Source of the DNA: Artocarpus heterophyllus
Lineage: Eukaryota > Streptophyta > Magnoliopsida > Rosales > Moraceae
NCBI GenBank assembly: GCA_025403435.1
Contig: CM046351.1
Coordinates: 27,245,730-27,309,729 of the forward strand
Direction of reading: 5' to 3'
DNA length: 64,000 nucleotides
Made by a program: the position numbers and the translations under genes. Position 1 is the first letter of the stretch, and each line of letters starts with the position of its first letter. Below are positions 12,258 through 24,900 of the stretch, piece after piece. A model generated the notes under the pieces. The model saw only the letters and a list, made by a program, of their open reading frames with translations. It was not told the DNA's origin and did no database searches.

Positions 12258-12846
12258 TCTAAAAAATTGTAACATTATGTTGTGGAAAGAGTGTATAAAG
12301 AGAGTGAATGTAGGAGTGACACTTTTGTAAATAAGTTTAAAAGAAGTGATTTATTATTGGGTGAGTTTGTTTGGGAAATTTGATGCCACAAGAATCAGAA
12401 AATTAGACTAATATCCGTAAGAGATTATGAATCGATGTCTGTATTTAGCACTCCTTGCCTAGTTCTAGATGAAATAACCCCGTTCAACAGAAGCATGCCA
12501 TATACACTCAAAAAACCGTTAATGGGCCCCGCAGTAGCCGTTGGTCTTCTCAAACAGTTTTCTCTCTCTACCCCTCTCTCTCCTCTTCCACAAACAACCT
12601 TGCAAACAAATTAATTCCATGTCCTAAATTTTCTGATCTTCTTTCTTTCTTTCTTTTATTCCCAAACCCTAACCCTAAACCTGTTCTTGATCAATCCCTC
12701 TTCTTGCCTGATTTATCTCATATGTTCAATGCACCTGATCATTTGAAAAATTTGTTTTCTTTTTCACCAAATAACTATTTGCGGTTTTATGTGAATTGTG
12801 ATACTCAAGATTGTGGAATAATCCATTGTCGGGTTGAGATTCAAGA
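12258..12846 (+). promoter_or_regulatory. promoter and leader of the RABA4 gene
   Basis: Region before the GTPase start codon. CT-rich leader sequence runs from about 12555. A telo-box-type word (AAACCCTAACCCTAAAC, 12664-12680) sits 170 bases before the ATG. Such telo-boxes are common in leaders and promoters of plant housekeeping and growth genes. No clear TATA box was found. Confidence 0.5.
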
Positions 12847-14089
12847 ATGTCGAATTTGTATGGAGATTACAATCAGAAGATTGACTATGTGTTCAAGGTC
12901 GTCTTGATCGGAGACTCGGCGGTCGGAAAAACGCAGCTGCTGGCGCGCTTCGCAAGGAACGAATTCAGCGTGGACTCGAAGGCTACGATTGGAGTCGAAT
13001 TCCAGACGAAAACTCTCATCATTGATCACAAGACTGTCAAGGCGCAGATTTGGGATACTGCTGGCCAAGAAAGGTGCTTGCCATTAATTAATTGCTCATT
13101 TTCATCTTGTTTTGGTACAAATCATTTCATAGATATGCATGACCTGATTTGATCTTTACATGAAAAATTCATATGTAAATATTTAAATTTGATGTCATTG
13201 AAGATGGGAAAAGTTTCCTAGCAAACCAAGAAAATTTAACAAATTTGCCCCAAAGATTTGTTAGTTTGTAACAAATTTGGACACCATCCAATTAAATGGA
13301 TAGGTCATGGTTTCAAGGTCTATGATTTTGAAGGTGATCAAGAAAATAACATTTTGTAGATTGTGGAATTTTATGGTATTTTATTTGAAAATGTAATCCT
13401 AATAAGACACACAAAAAGATGCACTTCTGCCATTTTCTGTGTTCTTTACATTAATATTGTTGTAACACAAGACAAGAAATTTGACAACAAGACAGTGCTA
13501 TTTTTTTTAAATACACAACTTTTTATCAAAATCAGAATCTAAAAGTTCAAGTTCTTTGTATTCTTGTTATTTAAATAAAGTAGTAAAAAATTCACGGCTT
13601 GATCACGACGCTATTTTCCTTTCTGGTCTCTTCAGATACAGGGCAGTGACAAGTGCATACTACAGGGGAGCGGTCGGAGCAATGCTTGTTTACGACATGA
13701 CCAAGCGCCAGTCATTCGACCACATGGCGAGGTGGCTGGAGGAGCTGAGGGGGCATGCCGACAAGAACATTGTCATCATGCTCATCGGCAACAAATGCGA
13801 CTTGGGGAGTCTCCGGGCGGTGCCAATGGAGGATGCTCAGGAGTTTGCTCAAAGGGAGAACCTCTTTTTTATGGAGACATCTGCTCTTGAGTCCACCAAT
13901 GTTGAGACCGCATTTTTCACAATCTTAACCGAGATATATCGGATAACCAGCAAGAAGACTCTTACAGCCACCGATCAAGAGGGTGATTCAAGTGGCCCTT
14001 CAAGCCTTCTAAAGGGTACCAAAATCGTTGTTCCAACTCCGGAGGATTCGGGTACAAGGAAGGTCGGCGGATGTTGCTTTTCCTCCTAA
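12847..14089 (+). CDS. RABA4-type Rab GTPase
   Basis: Two exons, 12847-13073 and 13636-14089, joined inside the Arg codon of WDTAGQER (phase 2), encode 226 aa. Seen in sequence: P-loop GDSAVGKT (22-29), switch I with Thr47 in ATIGVEF, G3 WDTAGQE (69-75), G4 NKCD (128-131), G5 TSAL (157-160), and a C terminus with GGCCFSS whose two adjacent Cys (222-223) are the geranylgeranylation sites. The N terminus [17 protein letters not shown] and the RabF block [11 protein letters not shown] mark the plant RABA4 (Rab11-like) subclass. Known members act at the trans-Golgi network and on secretory vesicles in polarised growth (root hairs, pollen tubes). GKT rather than GKS in the P-loop recalls RABA4d, but I do not assign the subtype. 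All GTPase motifs are intact, so a working switch is expected. Confidence 0.96.
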
Positions 14090-16287
14090 CTTTTTTTTTT
14101 GAACTCCTCCTTGGGTAATTGTTTGTGTTGTCAAATATGTTGCATTTTAGGCTTATCTACTCTAGAGAATATACTTTGTAGAAAGAGATGTTGCCCTTTA
14201 CCAATATGCTTAATTAGACCACAAATCTGCTCTTTGGAAGATGGTTTCCTAAAAATATACTTGTATTTCAAGGGAAGCCATTTTTTTTTTTTGTTTGTTT
14301 ACAGCATAGGACTACTTGTACAAAGTTCCAATTCTCAGGATGTTATATACTGGTTTCTGATTTTTTTTAATCATGTGTTCTTATGTCTCTTTACATGTAC
14401 TATCACCGGTTTGATTTTATGTTGGAATGAAATTCATAGTGCACACATTAATATTTTATATTTTTTGAGGGATTTTTTTACATTTTTTTTAAGGATCTTT
14501 AACTTTTTTTATTAAAAAAAAATAGTGCAAACCTTTATGTGCCTTTCTTAATGATCTTATTCAGAAGTTGAATCAGCTTTTTTTTTTTTTTTTACCTTGA
14601 AAAAAATAGGCTTAGAAAAGAGAGATTTTGGGTGGCCAATAGTTGTATTAACCAAACACTTTGTTGTATTAAGCTTGGCTTGCAATTGCATCAAGTGTGT
14701 TCAATTCAAGCAAAAATATTAGCTTGGCATGTCTTAGAATCAGAGAAAAAAAAAAAAGAAAAAAAGAAAAAAAGGAAGATTACAACCATGGCAAGCAGAC
14801 GACGCCAAATTTGTTGAAATAAGTATCCAATCTGCATGCTCAGCCTAAAATAAGCTCTGCTGGTGTCGTTTCTTTTTACAGTTGTGTTTTGGTAGTTTGA
14901 TGATTAAATAAAATTTTATTTTTACTCTTTTCTTATCTGCTTAAATTCTAATTCTCCATCAATTGTGTTCAAATTTGTCCAGGATAATGAATTCGAACAA
15001 ATTATTAAATAAGTTTTTTTTTTTATAAGCAGTCAGGTCCTAAATATAAAAACAAAATTAGTAATTATATTATTATTATTTTTTTTTTTGGGAGTGGTAG
15101 GATATCTATATATACACACACCCAAAAAGGGCCTCAGAAGCAGCTCACAATTTTTTTTCCATTTTTGCCCTTCTCTTTCTCTTTTTTGCCAAGGCTTGCT
15201 TGGGGTTCCGTCTCTTCTTAAACCTTATTTCCCTTGCCTACTTTGACCCTCCCTTTTTTATGTTAATTTATTTACGTAGCCGTTCTGTTCTGTTTCTTCA
15301 CCGTAAGTGGCCAACATGTATGCAGCTAACGTCATGGCTTACTGACATTTGCAATCCTCAAAAAGTTTGTGGGGCCCTTCAGACTTTAAAAGATGTCTTT
15401 AAATGTTAAACTGTAAACATATACGAAATACATTTACCCCCAGTCTAATACGGTGATGAAAATTTTTTACCCAAAATTTAGTTAAAAACAATATAAAATT
15501 TTTAGATGTTATAGTAGCAATAAAAAAAATTATTATAACGTAAAGCTTTTATATGCTACAATAAAAATGATTTTAACTAACGGTTCTCACCACTTTCTAA
15601 ACACCACATTAACGTTAAACTCTAGTTGATTAGGCTATATAAAAAAAGACAAAATTATTTAAGCTATTTTAATGATTTTGGTTGCTTTTTTTTTTTCCTA
15701 AGAAGAAATGAAGAAGTAGCTTTGGGCTTTTTTTGGACATTTTTTTGGGTAAATAATTCAATTAGTCTTCAATTTTTTTTAAAAGGTACAATTTAGCCTT
15801 TAATTTTTTTTTATTTATGTGGGTCTAATCTTCAAAAAAAATATGATTTGGCCTCAAATCGTTAAGTTTGATCGTTAAAAAATATTTTGGCCACTTTAAT
15901 AAGGGTATTTTAGTAAGTTAATATGTTTCAAAGAAACTAAAATTAAAACTTAAAAAAATAAAAAAAAAAGTAAAAAACAAATATCACGAACGCAACATTT
16001 AAAAAAAAAAATACGATGAACACAAACAACAACCTGATGAATACACAAACAACAATCTGATGAACATTTAAAACATAAATATGATGAATACCCAATCTCT
16101 CTCCTTTGCAAATCATGAACCGCAATCAAAAGGAGGCAAAATTAGGACAAGGTTTGGCAAAAAAAGTGCAAATATGTTGAACAATCAAAATCACAAGCAA
16201 AATCTCAGATTTAGCCTGAAATAGGATCAATTGAAGAAAAAAAATCTGTGCATTTACCACTGGCCCATTACCATAATCAGGAACTAA
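14090..16287. other. 3' flank of RABA4 and intergenic sequence
   Basis: The first few hundred bases are T-rich 3' UTR-like sequence. Beyond that there are only AT-rich stretches, poly-A and poly-T runs and pieces resembling decayed MITEs (15430-15610, 15740-15900). No gene recognised. Confidence 0.4.
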
Positions 16288-16410
16288 GGTCATGTTTGAC
16301 ACACCGTATTGTATTGTATTTATATTTGTATTACATTATATTGTATTATATATAAAAAATACAATGTAATACAATATAATATAGTATAATACGGTTTGTT
16401 AAACCAACCC
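16288..16410. mobile_element. MITE with TAA target duplication
   Basis: A nearly perfect foldback of about 123 bp. The left end GGTCATGTTTGACACACCG pairs with an inverted right end ending CGGTTTGTTAAACCAACCC; the middle is TATTGTATTGTA-type sequence and its complement. It is flanked on both sides by TAA (16285-16287 and 16411-16413), the target duplication preferred by Tourist/PIF-Harbinger MITEs. Confidence 0.65.
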
Positions 16411-17224
16411 TAAAGAATCAAAACCAACAAAGATCCAAGATTCAAAACCACTATAATCAGAAATCATCCCCAGATAGCAAAAAACATAAAAACCAATAAG
16501 GTGTTTTGAAAAGTTGGTTAGAACTAACTTTTTTGGTTCAAAACACTGTAACATGTGAGAGCTTTATACTATAATAACCTTTGTTTTTTTCTGTAACATA
16601 TGAGAGCTTTACACTATTCTTTAATTAAGATTCAAATTTCAATGTTTTTCATAAATCTTATTCTTTAATCTCTACTGTAGATTTCCTCCTGAGTCTGACT
16701 TATCCATACCACAAAAATGAAGTTTCATTTTCAGGACTAAGCCTTGCTTTCTTGACCATCTTCGCAACAATCTCAGAGTCCACTTTATTATCAGTGGTTA
16801 AGGCCTTCTCATCTTCCAGTTTACAACCGAAAGGAAATTTTTTCAATTTTTCTTGCAATCAAAGTCTCCTTTGGCAGATTAAAAGCAAGAGAGAACAAGC
16901 ACAAATCTTTTTTTTTTTTTTTTTAGAATCGCAAGCAGAACAAAAATCTTACGGGGAATAAAGATTGTAATTTTTCATCTTCCTGTGTATATCAAAAATT
17001 ATTGGAACCTTTCAACTTTCTCTTTGCCAAAACCCTTGAAGAAACACTTAAAAAAATGACGATTCCTACAATTTTTTTTTATCTCTTTATATATAATTAT
17101 ACTCTAAATTAAAATAAATTTCCTATTTCTCTATATATTTTACTAGTTTACTTTCTAAGTCAAAGAATGCGTGCGCTTACTAGTGAATCATTTTTTTTTC
17201 TTGCTTTGTTTTTCGTCCATTATA
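16411..17224. other. intergenic sequence with MITE fragments
   Basis: Contains a fragment (about 16497-16625) sharing the words AACATGTGAGAGCTTTATAC and AACATATGAGAGCTTTACAC with the MITE at 141-290. Otherwise AT-rich with poly-T runs. No gene recognised. Confidence 0.4.
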
Positions 17225-17625
17225 CACTACTACAAACACAATGATTAAAAAACCAAACTGAAAACCTTTGCCGTGATACAAAATTGAGTTTTTACGATAG
17301 TTTTTTACTATCGTAAAATATCCATATAGGCGTCAAATTTAGGTGTGTCAAGAGACCTTTATCACGACGGTTTTTTATAGAAACCGTCGTAGAAATACAA
17401 CTTTACATGACGGTTTTTAAAAAAACCGTCGTGATAGGTGATGTTTCTATGAGTTTTTACAAAAAATCGTCGTGAAAGGTGATGTTTTTATGACGGTTGT
17501 TACCAAAAACCATTGTGGAAACTTGGTATGCCACAACCTTACACGACGGCTTTTTCAAAAAACATTGTGTGAGGTTATGTTTCCACGATGGTTTTTGGAC
17601 AAAACCATCCTGGAAAATTAGCCAT
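17225..17625. repeat. CACTA subterminal hairpin array
   Basis: A series of short hairpins follows the terminus. One at 17290-17319 has a perfect 12-bp stem (TTTTACGATAGT). Others have stems of the type CACGACGGTTT / AAACCGTCGTG near 17355-17390, 17405-17440, 17450-17480, 17490-17520 and 17540-17610. Arrays of this kind are where the En/Spm TNPA protein binds. The same stem family occurs at 8050-8330, 9490-9770 and 28452-28620, so one transposition system probably served all of these elements. Confidence 0.65.
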
Positions 17626-18129
17626 GCACAAAAAAAATTTGCTTAAATTTTTGATTTTCCATGGGATGATCAGTCTCGTGTATTATCAATTATAACAAGG
17701 CCCTGGTTGCATACAAAAGATGATATTTATTGAAATTACTAGGTATTTACAATATCATTTACATTTGAACTATTTTGCATAATCATTTATCTACTATCTC
17801 TATTTAAATTTGACATACCTATTTACAAATTGTACCCACTTAATTCTAATTTCATTTATATCCATATGTATATAAAATTCTTTTTTTGTTAGGGCTTATA
17901 TACTATTATTAATTATATCCTGATGAAACGTAGAATAAAAAAAAACCACATTCTACGTTTCCTTGTTGTCTTGAACACTTACGTTTGGAATATAGCGTTT
18001 TATTAGGATGGAATGTTGCACTGCTTTCCGCTTGAAGTTTCCAATCGCTAAGCGCCCAAAAAATATGTCCTAATTAAATGAATTAATAAACACAATTATG
18101 TAATACTTAACATAGTTAATTTTATAAGA

Positions 18130-20275
18130 AAAATTGATACTTACAATCTTGTGAGTAATACAAAATCATCACGTGGTGGGTGTCTAAGGAGATCAAACCA
18201 ATATATTTGGTTCTCCTATGGTGAAACAAGTGCCGACATTCAATGTTCTCTAGCATTGTATAGCATGAAAAATAGTTTCCCCTTTGGTGCTTGAGTTAAT
18301 AATTTCCCTTACAACTCAACTTAAATTTAAAAAAGTAAGAATTAAGACTAGAGCTATTACCTGAGGTATACTATTATACAGTTCGCCCCGATTTGATCAA
18401 AGGTGATAAAGTAGTAAATGTCTTTATACCCTACATAGATAGGCAATTCATTACTGGTGATTATTTTCGGTATCAGGCACTAAATCATTAACCCATCGCG
18501 CATAAAAGAATGTGCGTACAAAGCCAACTACATAAATTTTGGAGGTACTAAAGAGAAGTTAAATACAGGTAGTGGCTCATTTGCAATGGGTTGTTCTTGT
18601 TCTTATTTTACCTTAGATTGTGATTGTCTTACTTTTGTAAAACTTCTATTTTTTTGGCGTTTCTTTCCCCCCAGATCTTATGAAACTTGGCTAGGAGCTC
18701 GACTTGTATTCGTCATTACGACGACTTCAGTTAACCTTTTTGGCCATGCAACAAAGCTTTCGGTGGCTTCACCCATAGTTATTGCTTCAAATGTCAAAAC
18801 TGGCAATTTAGTTATTCTAACTCTAATGGTAATGACGCCAACGCGCACTTTTTCTTCTCATAAGGGGCTTCCATGGACTATATCAGCCATTCATGCCTTC
18901 CCAAGCGCAACAAATGCACATTCACCATTAATTCTATTGTCAACAAAGAGCCTGCATTCTTGATATGTTCAGGCTCTTGACGATGAGGTGACAATTAGAC
19001 TTCTGGAGCTTGTGGATCTTCTGCCACATTGTCGAGAGGGTTACAGCTAGCCTTAAAGCTGTTACGTTGTGAGATGCTCTTATCCGTCGATCTGGCACGT
19101 CCTTGGGAAATGTACTCGGTTACAAGACCTTGTAGTTCTACAATTTCCATTTACATCTTCAATGTTTAGGAATCAAATGTTGAACTTGGTTGAAAGTCAA
19201 AGTATTGAAACTGCTTCACATACTTTGATTAACCGCGAACACATCCTAAATGTTTTGGTTTCCCCAGTGCCCTAGTCAATATGTCATCGTTACCAATGAA
19301 CTAAGAAGTCCCTTGATTTTGTTGCATCGTGTACTTATCTTGTAAAATAACAACAAACCAACTTGTTCTTAATATACTTCAATAGTTATTAAATTACAAA
19401 TTAATAATTTGAGTTCAATAAACTTACAATCAAGTTCCCAATTTATACTACTCGTGGATTTTTAAACTGTCCATTGGGACCTTGATGTGATTTTACCCAT
19501 ACCTCCTCTCGTGTTGGTAGCACGCCCGCCTCAACGAACTGTATTATGCTATGTTAGTAACATATTAATGATAGAATAATTGATATATGTAATACGAGTA
19601 ATATAATAACGTATCAATGATTGCTCAAGCTTTCTATATTTGTCTTGGCCAACCATAGAACCGTATTCATTTTTCGCTCTTATTTTTCTTACATTAGCTG
19701 ATAGCAGTTGGAATTTGGCGGAACGCCGATACTTCATAAAAGCTTCCTAATCGTCATTGTTTATAGAGGGGTAGTAGTGTACTATCGTAGGAGGCCGCTT
19801 AAATACATTTTCATCATCCTCCAAAATAAAAAGATTGGGCTTTACAAAGCAATGTAGACGTAGGATCTAAACCCCTTTGCTAATTAACCGCAAATCTTCA
19901 AAGTTTTTTTTTTTTCTATACCACCCTTCAACTGTGAAAGCTTCGTAAATCTCTCTCCAAATCATATATTTTACTTGGTTCAAATCCTTAATCCTCTAAT
20001 CTTTAATCCATATTGGGAAGTCTTATCAACTAAGGACTCCAATCCAATTGCTTAATTCACTTTCGAGTGCGCCTTTTGGTTGGCCTTTTGAATCAAACGT
20101 CACTCTATTCTTAAAGCTCTTTTAAAGTAGTTCCCCGCCCAAAATCTACTTTTGGCTCGAATACAGTGTGCCTTTGAGGCTTACTAACTTGTTTCCCTTG
20201 CTATATTGAGACAAAGATGCCATGCACTCTTCATACTCTTCGTCATAATGGTCATTATCGCTCTCTTGAGACATT
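18130..20275 (-). pseudogene. CACTA second ORF (Transposase_24 / ULP1-like), decayed
   Basis: On the - strand an ATG at about 20272 opens MSQESDNDHYDEEYEE, followed by broken frames. Recognisable pieces are KYRRSAKFQLLSANVRK (about 19735) and QFVEAGVLPTREEVW (about 19540), which match the Transposase_24/Ptta pattern of plant En/Spm elements in layout. Further on, IYWFDLLRHPPRDD at about 18205 resembles the ULP1-like C48 peptidase often carried by these elements. Many stops and frameshifts interrupt it, so no product is expected. Family assignment rests on motif recall and is moderate for Transposase_24 and weaker for ULP1. Confidence 0.5.
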
Positions 20276-20937
20276 TTTTTCCTAATCTAAACAAAATCCT
20301 TATGCAAAGACAAATGCATAAATTAACATAAATCCAAAATTAAAAATTAAGAATATTAATTGCTAAAAGAAATATTCACTTAATAATATATTTTCTTTCC
20401 AGTCTATGAAATATGAATGACTCACTTAATAACATTTTTTCTTACTAAAAGACTCGATTATGCCCAATTCTATTTCTATAATTTTAGTCCATATTTTCAT
20501 AAAAGAAAAAGTGTAAACTAGTGTTTAAACAATTGTGAAGTCCTTAAAATAAATAAATGAAAAACAACTGTGAAGTAGTTTGCTAAGCATGTATTTAACC
20601 TCCCAGTGTACTATTGTTTTCTAAAGCATTTCAAAACACTATTATAACAATTTGATTTTGAAAAAAAAAAAATATTTGTATCAAAACCTATTTTCATATG
20701 ACTATAAATTTGGTAGATCCCACGAAGGTCAACACCTAAAATAATTTCAACAGAGAAAGTAGACATTATCAAGAAAAAGTGAGGAAACAAAGAAGAATAA
20801 ATTGAAAAAAATAATTTCATGCTTTTCAACAAAGAAAACAAAGCAAACACTCTCAATATTTGATGTTAAGAAAAGCGGAGATTCAAGAACTTACCAAACG
20901 ACAGTGTCAAAGGCCATAGGCTCATGGCAAAGGTGAC

Positions 20938-21063
20938 GGGCTCGAGGGCAACAGTGTCGAAGTCGATGGGGCTCAAGGGCAATGGGCTTGAAGGCAACGG
21001 GCTCAACAGTGATGGGCTTGACAACAACGGGCTCGTAGCCAATGGGCTCAAGGGCGAGGGGCT
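20938..21063. repeat. 15-bp tandem repeat
   Basis: The word GGGCT recurs at 20938, then at 20969, 20984, 20999, 21014, 21029, 21044 and 21059, a strict 15-bp period in the last seven copies with diverged spacers such as CAAGGGCAAT. Because 15 is a multiple of three, the block stays open in several frames, giving repetitive Ser/Pro/Leu peptides on the - strand; these look like by-products of the repeat. Confidence 0.7.
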
Positions 21064-21151
21064 ATGACAGATCTAACGATAGGCTTCGATGGCTTTGGTG
21101 ATAGGTTTCGATGGCGACAACTACGACGTGGGCGTGGGGTCGACGACAACG

Positions 21152-21973
21152 TGATACGAACCATGCCAACCACGTGACGAAACCTGATATCAAATCTAAA
21201 ATTTTGAATTGCAAGACCTCTCAAGTTGAGTGGAACCGCGACCCGTTGCTTAGCAAAGCAAGAACCTTGGTATGATGGAGATGCCACAAACGGGTATGGA
21301 AAGTCCATTTGATAAGTTAATTGAACGCCACAAGGAATCCTTGACAAGTTCAGAAAAGTTTCTTCAAGAACTCAAGAAGAATAACTTTCAATATGAATGA
21401 ACATCAAAAAACTAAATTGCGTAATCTAAAAGAGGGCCTTATATGGCCGAAATTCACATAGGGTTTATCTTTAAATGCAAATTTCCTAATCTACCCTTAA
21501 TGAAAGAAACGCCTAAATAAAGCCCCAGGATGGAATTATTTAACTCAGGATTCCTTCCTCCTATTCACGCCTATAATAAAGTTGAAACAAAGATTTTAAA
21601 TTTTAAATTCTAAAACTAAAATAAGATTACAAAGAATTCAAACCTTGAACGAAGAATTCAAATCTTGAATCTTGAATTTTTACTGGACACACCACTCCTA
21701 CATGTGTACGTGTACGGAATGAACATGCAAGTTGGCCATGCAAGGACTCATTGTGCATGTACAGCTGATTGGCTCCCTTCTGGCTCTACTTTGATGAGTA
21801 AAACTAGCCTTTGCTTGCCCTCAGTAGTGAACACACTCTCTTCTTGTTGTAGAACTCTCTGGACCAGGTTATTCAGCTCTTCTTTGAATCTTTTAGCTCG
21901 AGCCCTCATCATCGGACTAACTGGAACTTGAATCATATCGTGAAAATTCCTTGCAGCCTTGTTGTCCTCATCA
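21152..21973 (-). repeat. 3' LTR of the gypsy element
   Basis: 822 bp, the left copy of the pair. Its first quarter in transcriptional sense (from 21973 down to the stop at 21748) still encodes the end of the pol frame, so the protein runs across the polypurine tract into the LTR. Compared with 27503-28322 it has scattered transitions and a few small indels. Confidence 0.92.
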
Positions 21974-24900
21974 TTCCCCCCCTTTTGAGAAGGATTTGTC
22001 CTCAAATCAGCACCTGCTTCAAAAGGACTCAAGTCAGAAACATTGAAAGTAGCATTAACATTATACTCACCTGGTAAGTCAAGTCTGTAGGCATTGTCAT
22101 TGACCTGTTCTAGCACTTGAAAAGGACCATCTCCTCGGGGTAGCAACTTAGAACGTCTTTGGGCTGGAAATCGTTCCTTCCTCATGTGTAACCACACCCA
22201 ATCACCGGGCTCAAAAACCTGCTGATGACGTCCCTTGTTAGCTTGCTTGATGTATTGTTCGGTTCTCCTCTCTATGTTGATCCATGCCCTCTCATGGAGT
22301 TGCTTCACAAATTCTACCTTCTTCTTACCATCTAAGTTCACATGCTCAGAAATAGGTAAAGGTGTTAAATCCAAAGGAGTTAAATGATTAAAACCATAAA
22401 CAATTTCAAACAGTGAAAACTTAGTAGCAGAATAAATGGTACAATTATAAGCAAACTCAACATGTGGTTGACAATCCTCCTAGGTCTTAATGTTCTTACT
22501 AATGACAGCCCTCAACAAAGTGGATAAAGTCCAATTAACTACTTCTGTCTGACCATCAGTTTGAGGATAACAAGTAGTAGAAAACAAAAGTTTCATTCCT
22601 AGTTTTCCCCATAATGTTTTTCCAAAAGTAACTCAAGAACTTAGCATCCTGATCTGAAACAATTGTCCTAGGCATACCATGTAACCGTACAATCTCCCTA
22701 AAGAACAAATCTACAACATGAGAAGCATCATCAGTCTTATGACAAAGGATAAAATAAGCCATCTTAGAAAAATGATGTACAACTACAAAGATTGAATCCC
22801 TTCCATGCCTACTCCTAGGTAAACCCACAGCAAAGTCCATTGAAATATCAATCCAAGGTGAACTAGGAATAGGTAAAGGCATGTAAAGGCCATTCGGTTG
22901 AATCCTCGATTTAGCTTGCCTACAGGTGATACATCTACCACCAATTCTTTCAACATCCCGTTTCATGTGTGGCCAATAAAAGTGTGCCTGCAAAATAGCT
23001 AGAGTTTTGGCGACTCCAAAGTGTCCCATTAACCCTCCACCATGGGATTCCCGAACTAACAAGTCTCTCAATGAACAATTAGGCACACACAACTTATTTT
23101 CTCTAAACAAGAAGCCCCCATGCCTATAGAACTTACCTTTTGCTGATTTTTCACACGCTCTATAAATCTCCCCAAAGTCATGATCATCAAGATAAAGTCC
23201 CTTAATGTGCTCAAAACCAAGAAGCTTAGCATCAAGAGTAGAGATTAAGGCATACCTGAGTGAAAGCGCATCTGCAACCACATTTTCCTTACCTTGTTTA
23301 TACCGAATGACATAGGGAAAAGTCTCAATGAATTCAACCCGCTGAGCATGTCTCTTGTTTAGCTTGTGTTGACTTTTGAATGCTTCAAGGACTCATGATC
23401 TGTACTAATCATAAACTCCTTTAGCCACAAGTAGTGCTGCCATGTCTCCAAAGCTCGAACCAATGCGTACAACTCTTTATCATAAGTGGGGTAGTTAAGT
23501 GTAGCCCCGCTTATCTTCTCGCTAAAGTACACAAGTGGTCTTCCATCCTCATAAGAACAGTCCCTATACCTACACCAGAAGCATCACATTCAATTTCAAA
23601 CGTTTTAGAAAAATTAGGTAAAGCAAGTAAAGGAGCATAAGTAAGCTTATGTTTAATGAGCTGAAACACCTTCTCTTGTTCTTCACCCAATTTGAATGCA
23701 ACGTTCTTCTTGATAGCTTGGGTAAGTGGTGCAACGATGGTGCTAAAATCTTTCATGAACCTCCTGTAAAAACTAGCAAGTCCATGAAAACTTCTAACAT
23801 CACCTATATCGGAGGGGGTCGGCCAATCTTGGATGGCTTTGATCTTCGCTTCAGCAACCTCAATACCTTTAGCACTCACAACAAAACCTAGGAAAACAAG
23901 CTTATCGGTGCAAAAAGTACACTTTTTGAGGTTAGCATATAACTTCTCCTTTCTGAGCACATCCAAACCGAACGCAAATATGAGATATGTTCATGCAAAC
24001 TCTTGCTGTAAATCAAAATATCATCAAAATGCACAACAACGAATTTACCAATGAAAGCATACAAAACATGATTCATTAAACGCATGAAAGTGCTAGGTGC
24101 ATTAGTTAATCCAAATGGCATAACTAACTACTCATACAGCCCGTATTTAGTTTTAAACGTTGTCTTCCATTCATCTCATTCTTTCATTCGTATTTGATGA
24201 TACCCACTTTTAAGATCAATCTTAGAAAACACGCAAGAACCATGCAGCTCATCTAACATATCATCTAAGTGAGGAATAGGGTGGCGATATTTTACCGTTA
24301 TGTTGTTGATGGCTTTGCAATCAACACACATTCTCCATGTCCCATCCTTCTTAGGCACTAAATCATCGAAAATGCGTAAGGACTCATGCTTTCTCTCACG
24401 TACCCTTTCTTCATCAAATCTTTGACTTGTCTTTGAAGCTCCTTTGTCTCTTTCGGGTTGCTCCTGTATGCTGGTCGATTTGGAATTGATGCACCAGGCA
24501 CGAAATCGATTTGATGTTCAATCCCTTGGGTAGGTGGTAAACCATGTGGTAACTCCTCTGGAAACACATCCTCGAACTCCTGCAAAAAAGGAACAACAAC
24601 ACTAGGCAAAGAAGAGTCAAGTTGGTCAGTGTTTAAAAGGGTCTCTTTGTACATGAGTACAATAATTGTCCGTTTTAAAAGCAATGCTCTCTTAACCTCA
24701 CTTGTTTTTGCATAGAAATTTCTTTGTTTTCTCTCTGATTTTACCTCTTTGGCTGAACTCTTCTCTCTCTTTTCTTCCACATCAGATTCGGGCTTTCTTT
24801 CTTCTTTTCTCTCTTTGGCTGTGTGTTTCTTTCTCCCCTCACCCTTACTACGCACAGCCTTGCTCTTCTTTTCACTCTCTTTCTTTTGCTCTCTCAAATT

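Larger units (their letters stand above)
17225..21151 (-). mobile_element. decayed CACTA element with second-ORF remnants
   Basis: The left terminus is CACTACTACAAACACAATG at 17225, preceded by ATA. A subterminal hairpin array follows, then decayed - strand coding sequence, in transcriptional order: a Transposase_24-like part (about 20275 to 18560) and a ULP1-like piece (about 18240-18130). A dense tandem repeat lies at 20938-21063. The gypsy element is inserted at 21152 with target duplication, so the piece after it (28323-28448) should belong to the same pre-insertion sequence. The right terminus of this CACTA is not identified. Confidence 0.6.

Noticed and set aside
12664..12680. Interstitial telomere repeat
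   Set aside because: Only two CCCTAA units in a gene leader, which fits a telo-box regulatory word; there is no longer array.
18586..18963. Plus-strand 125-codon frame
   Set aside because: It lies antisense to the decayed CACTA second ORF and has no recognisable domain.
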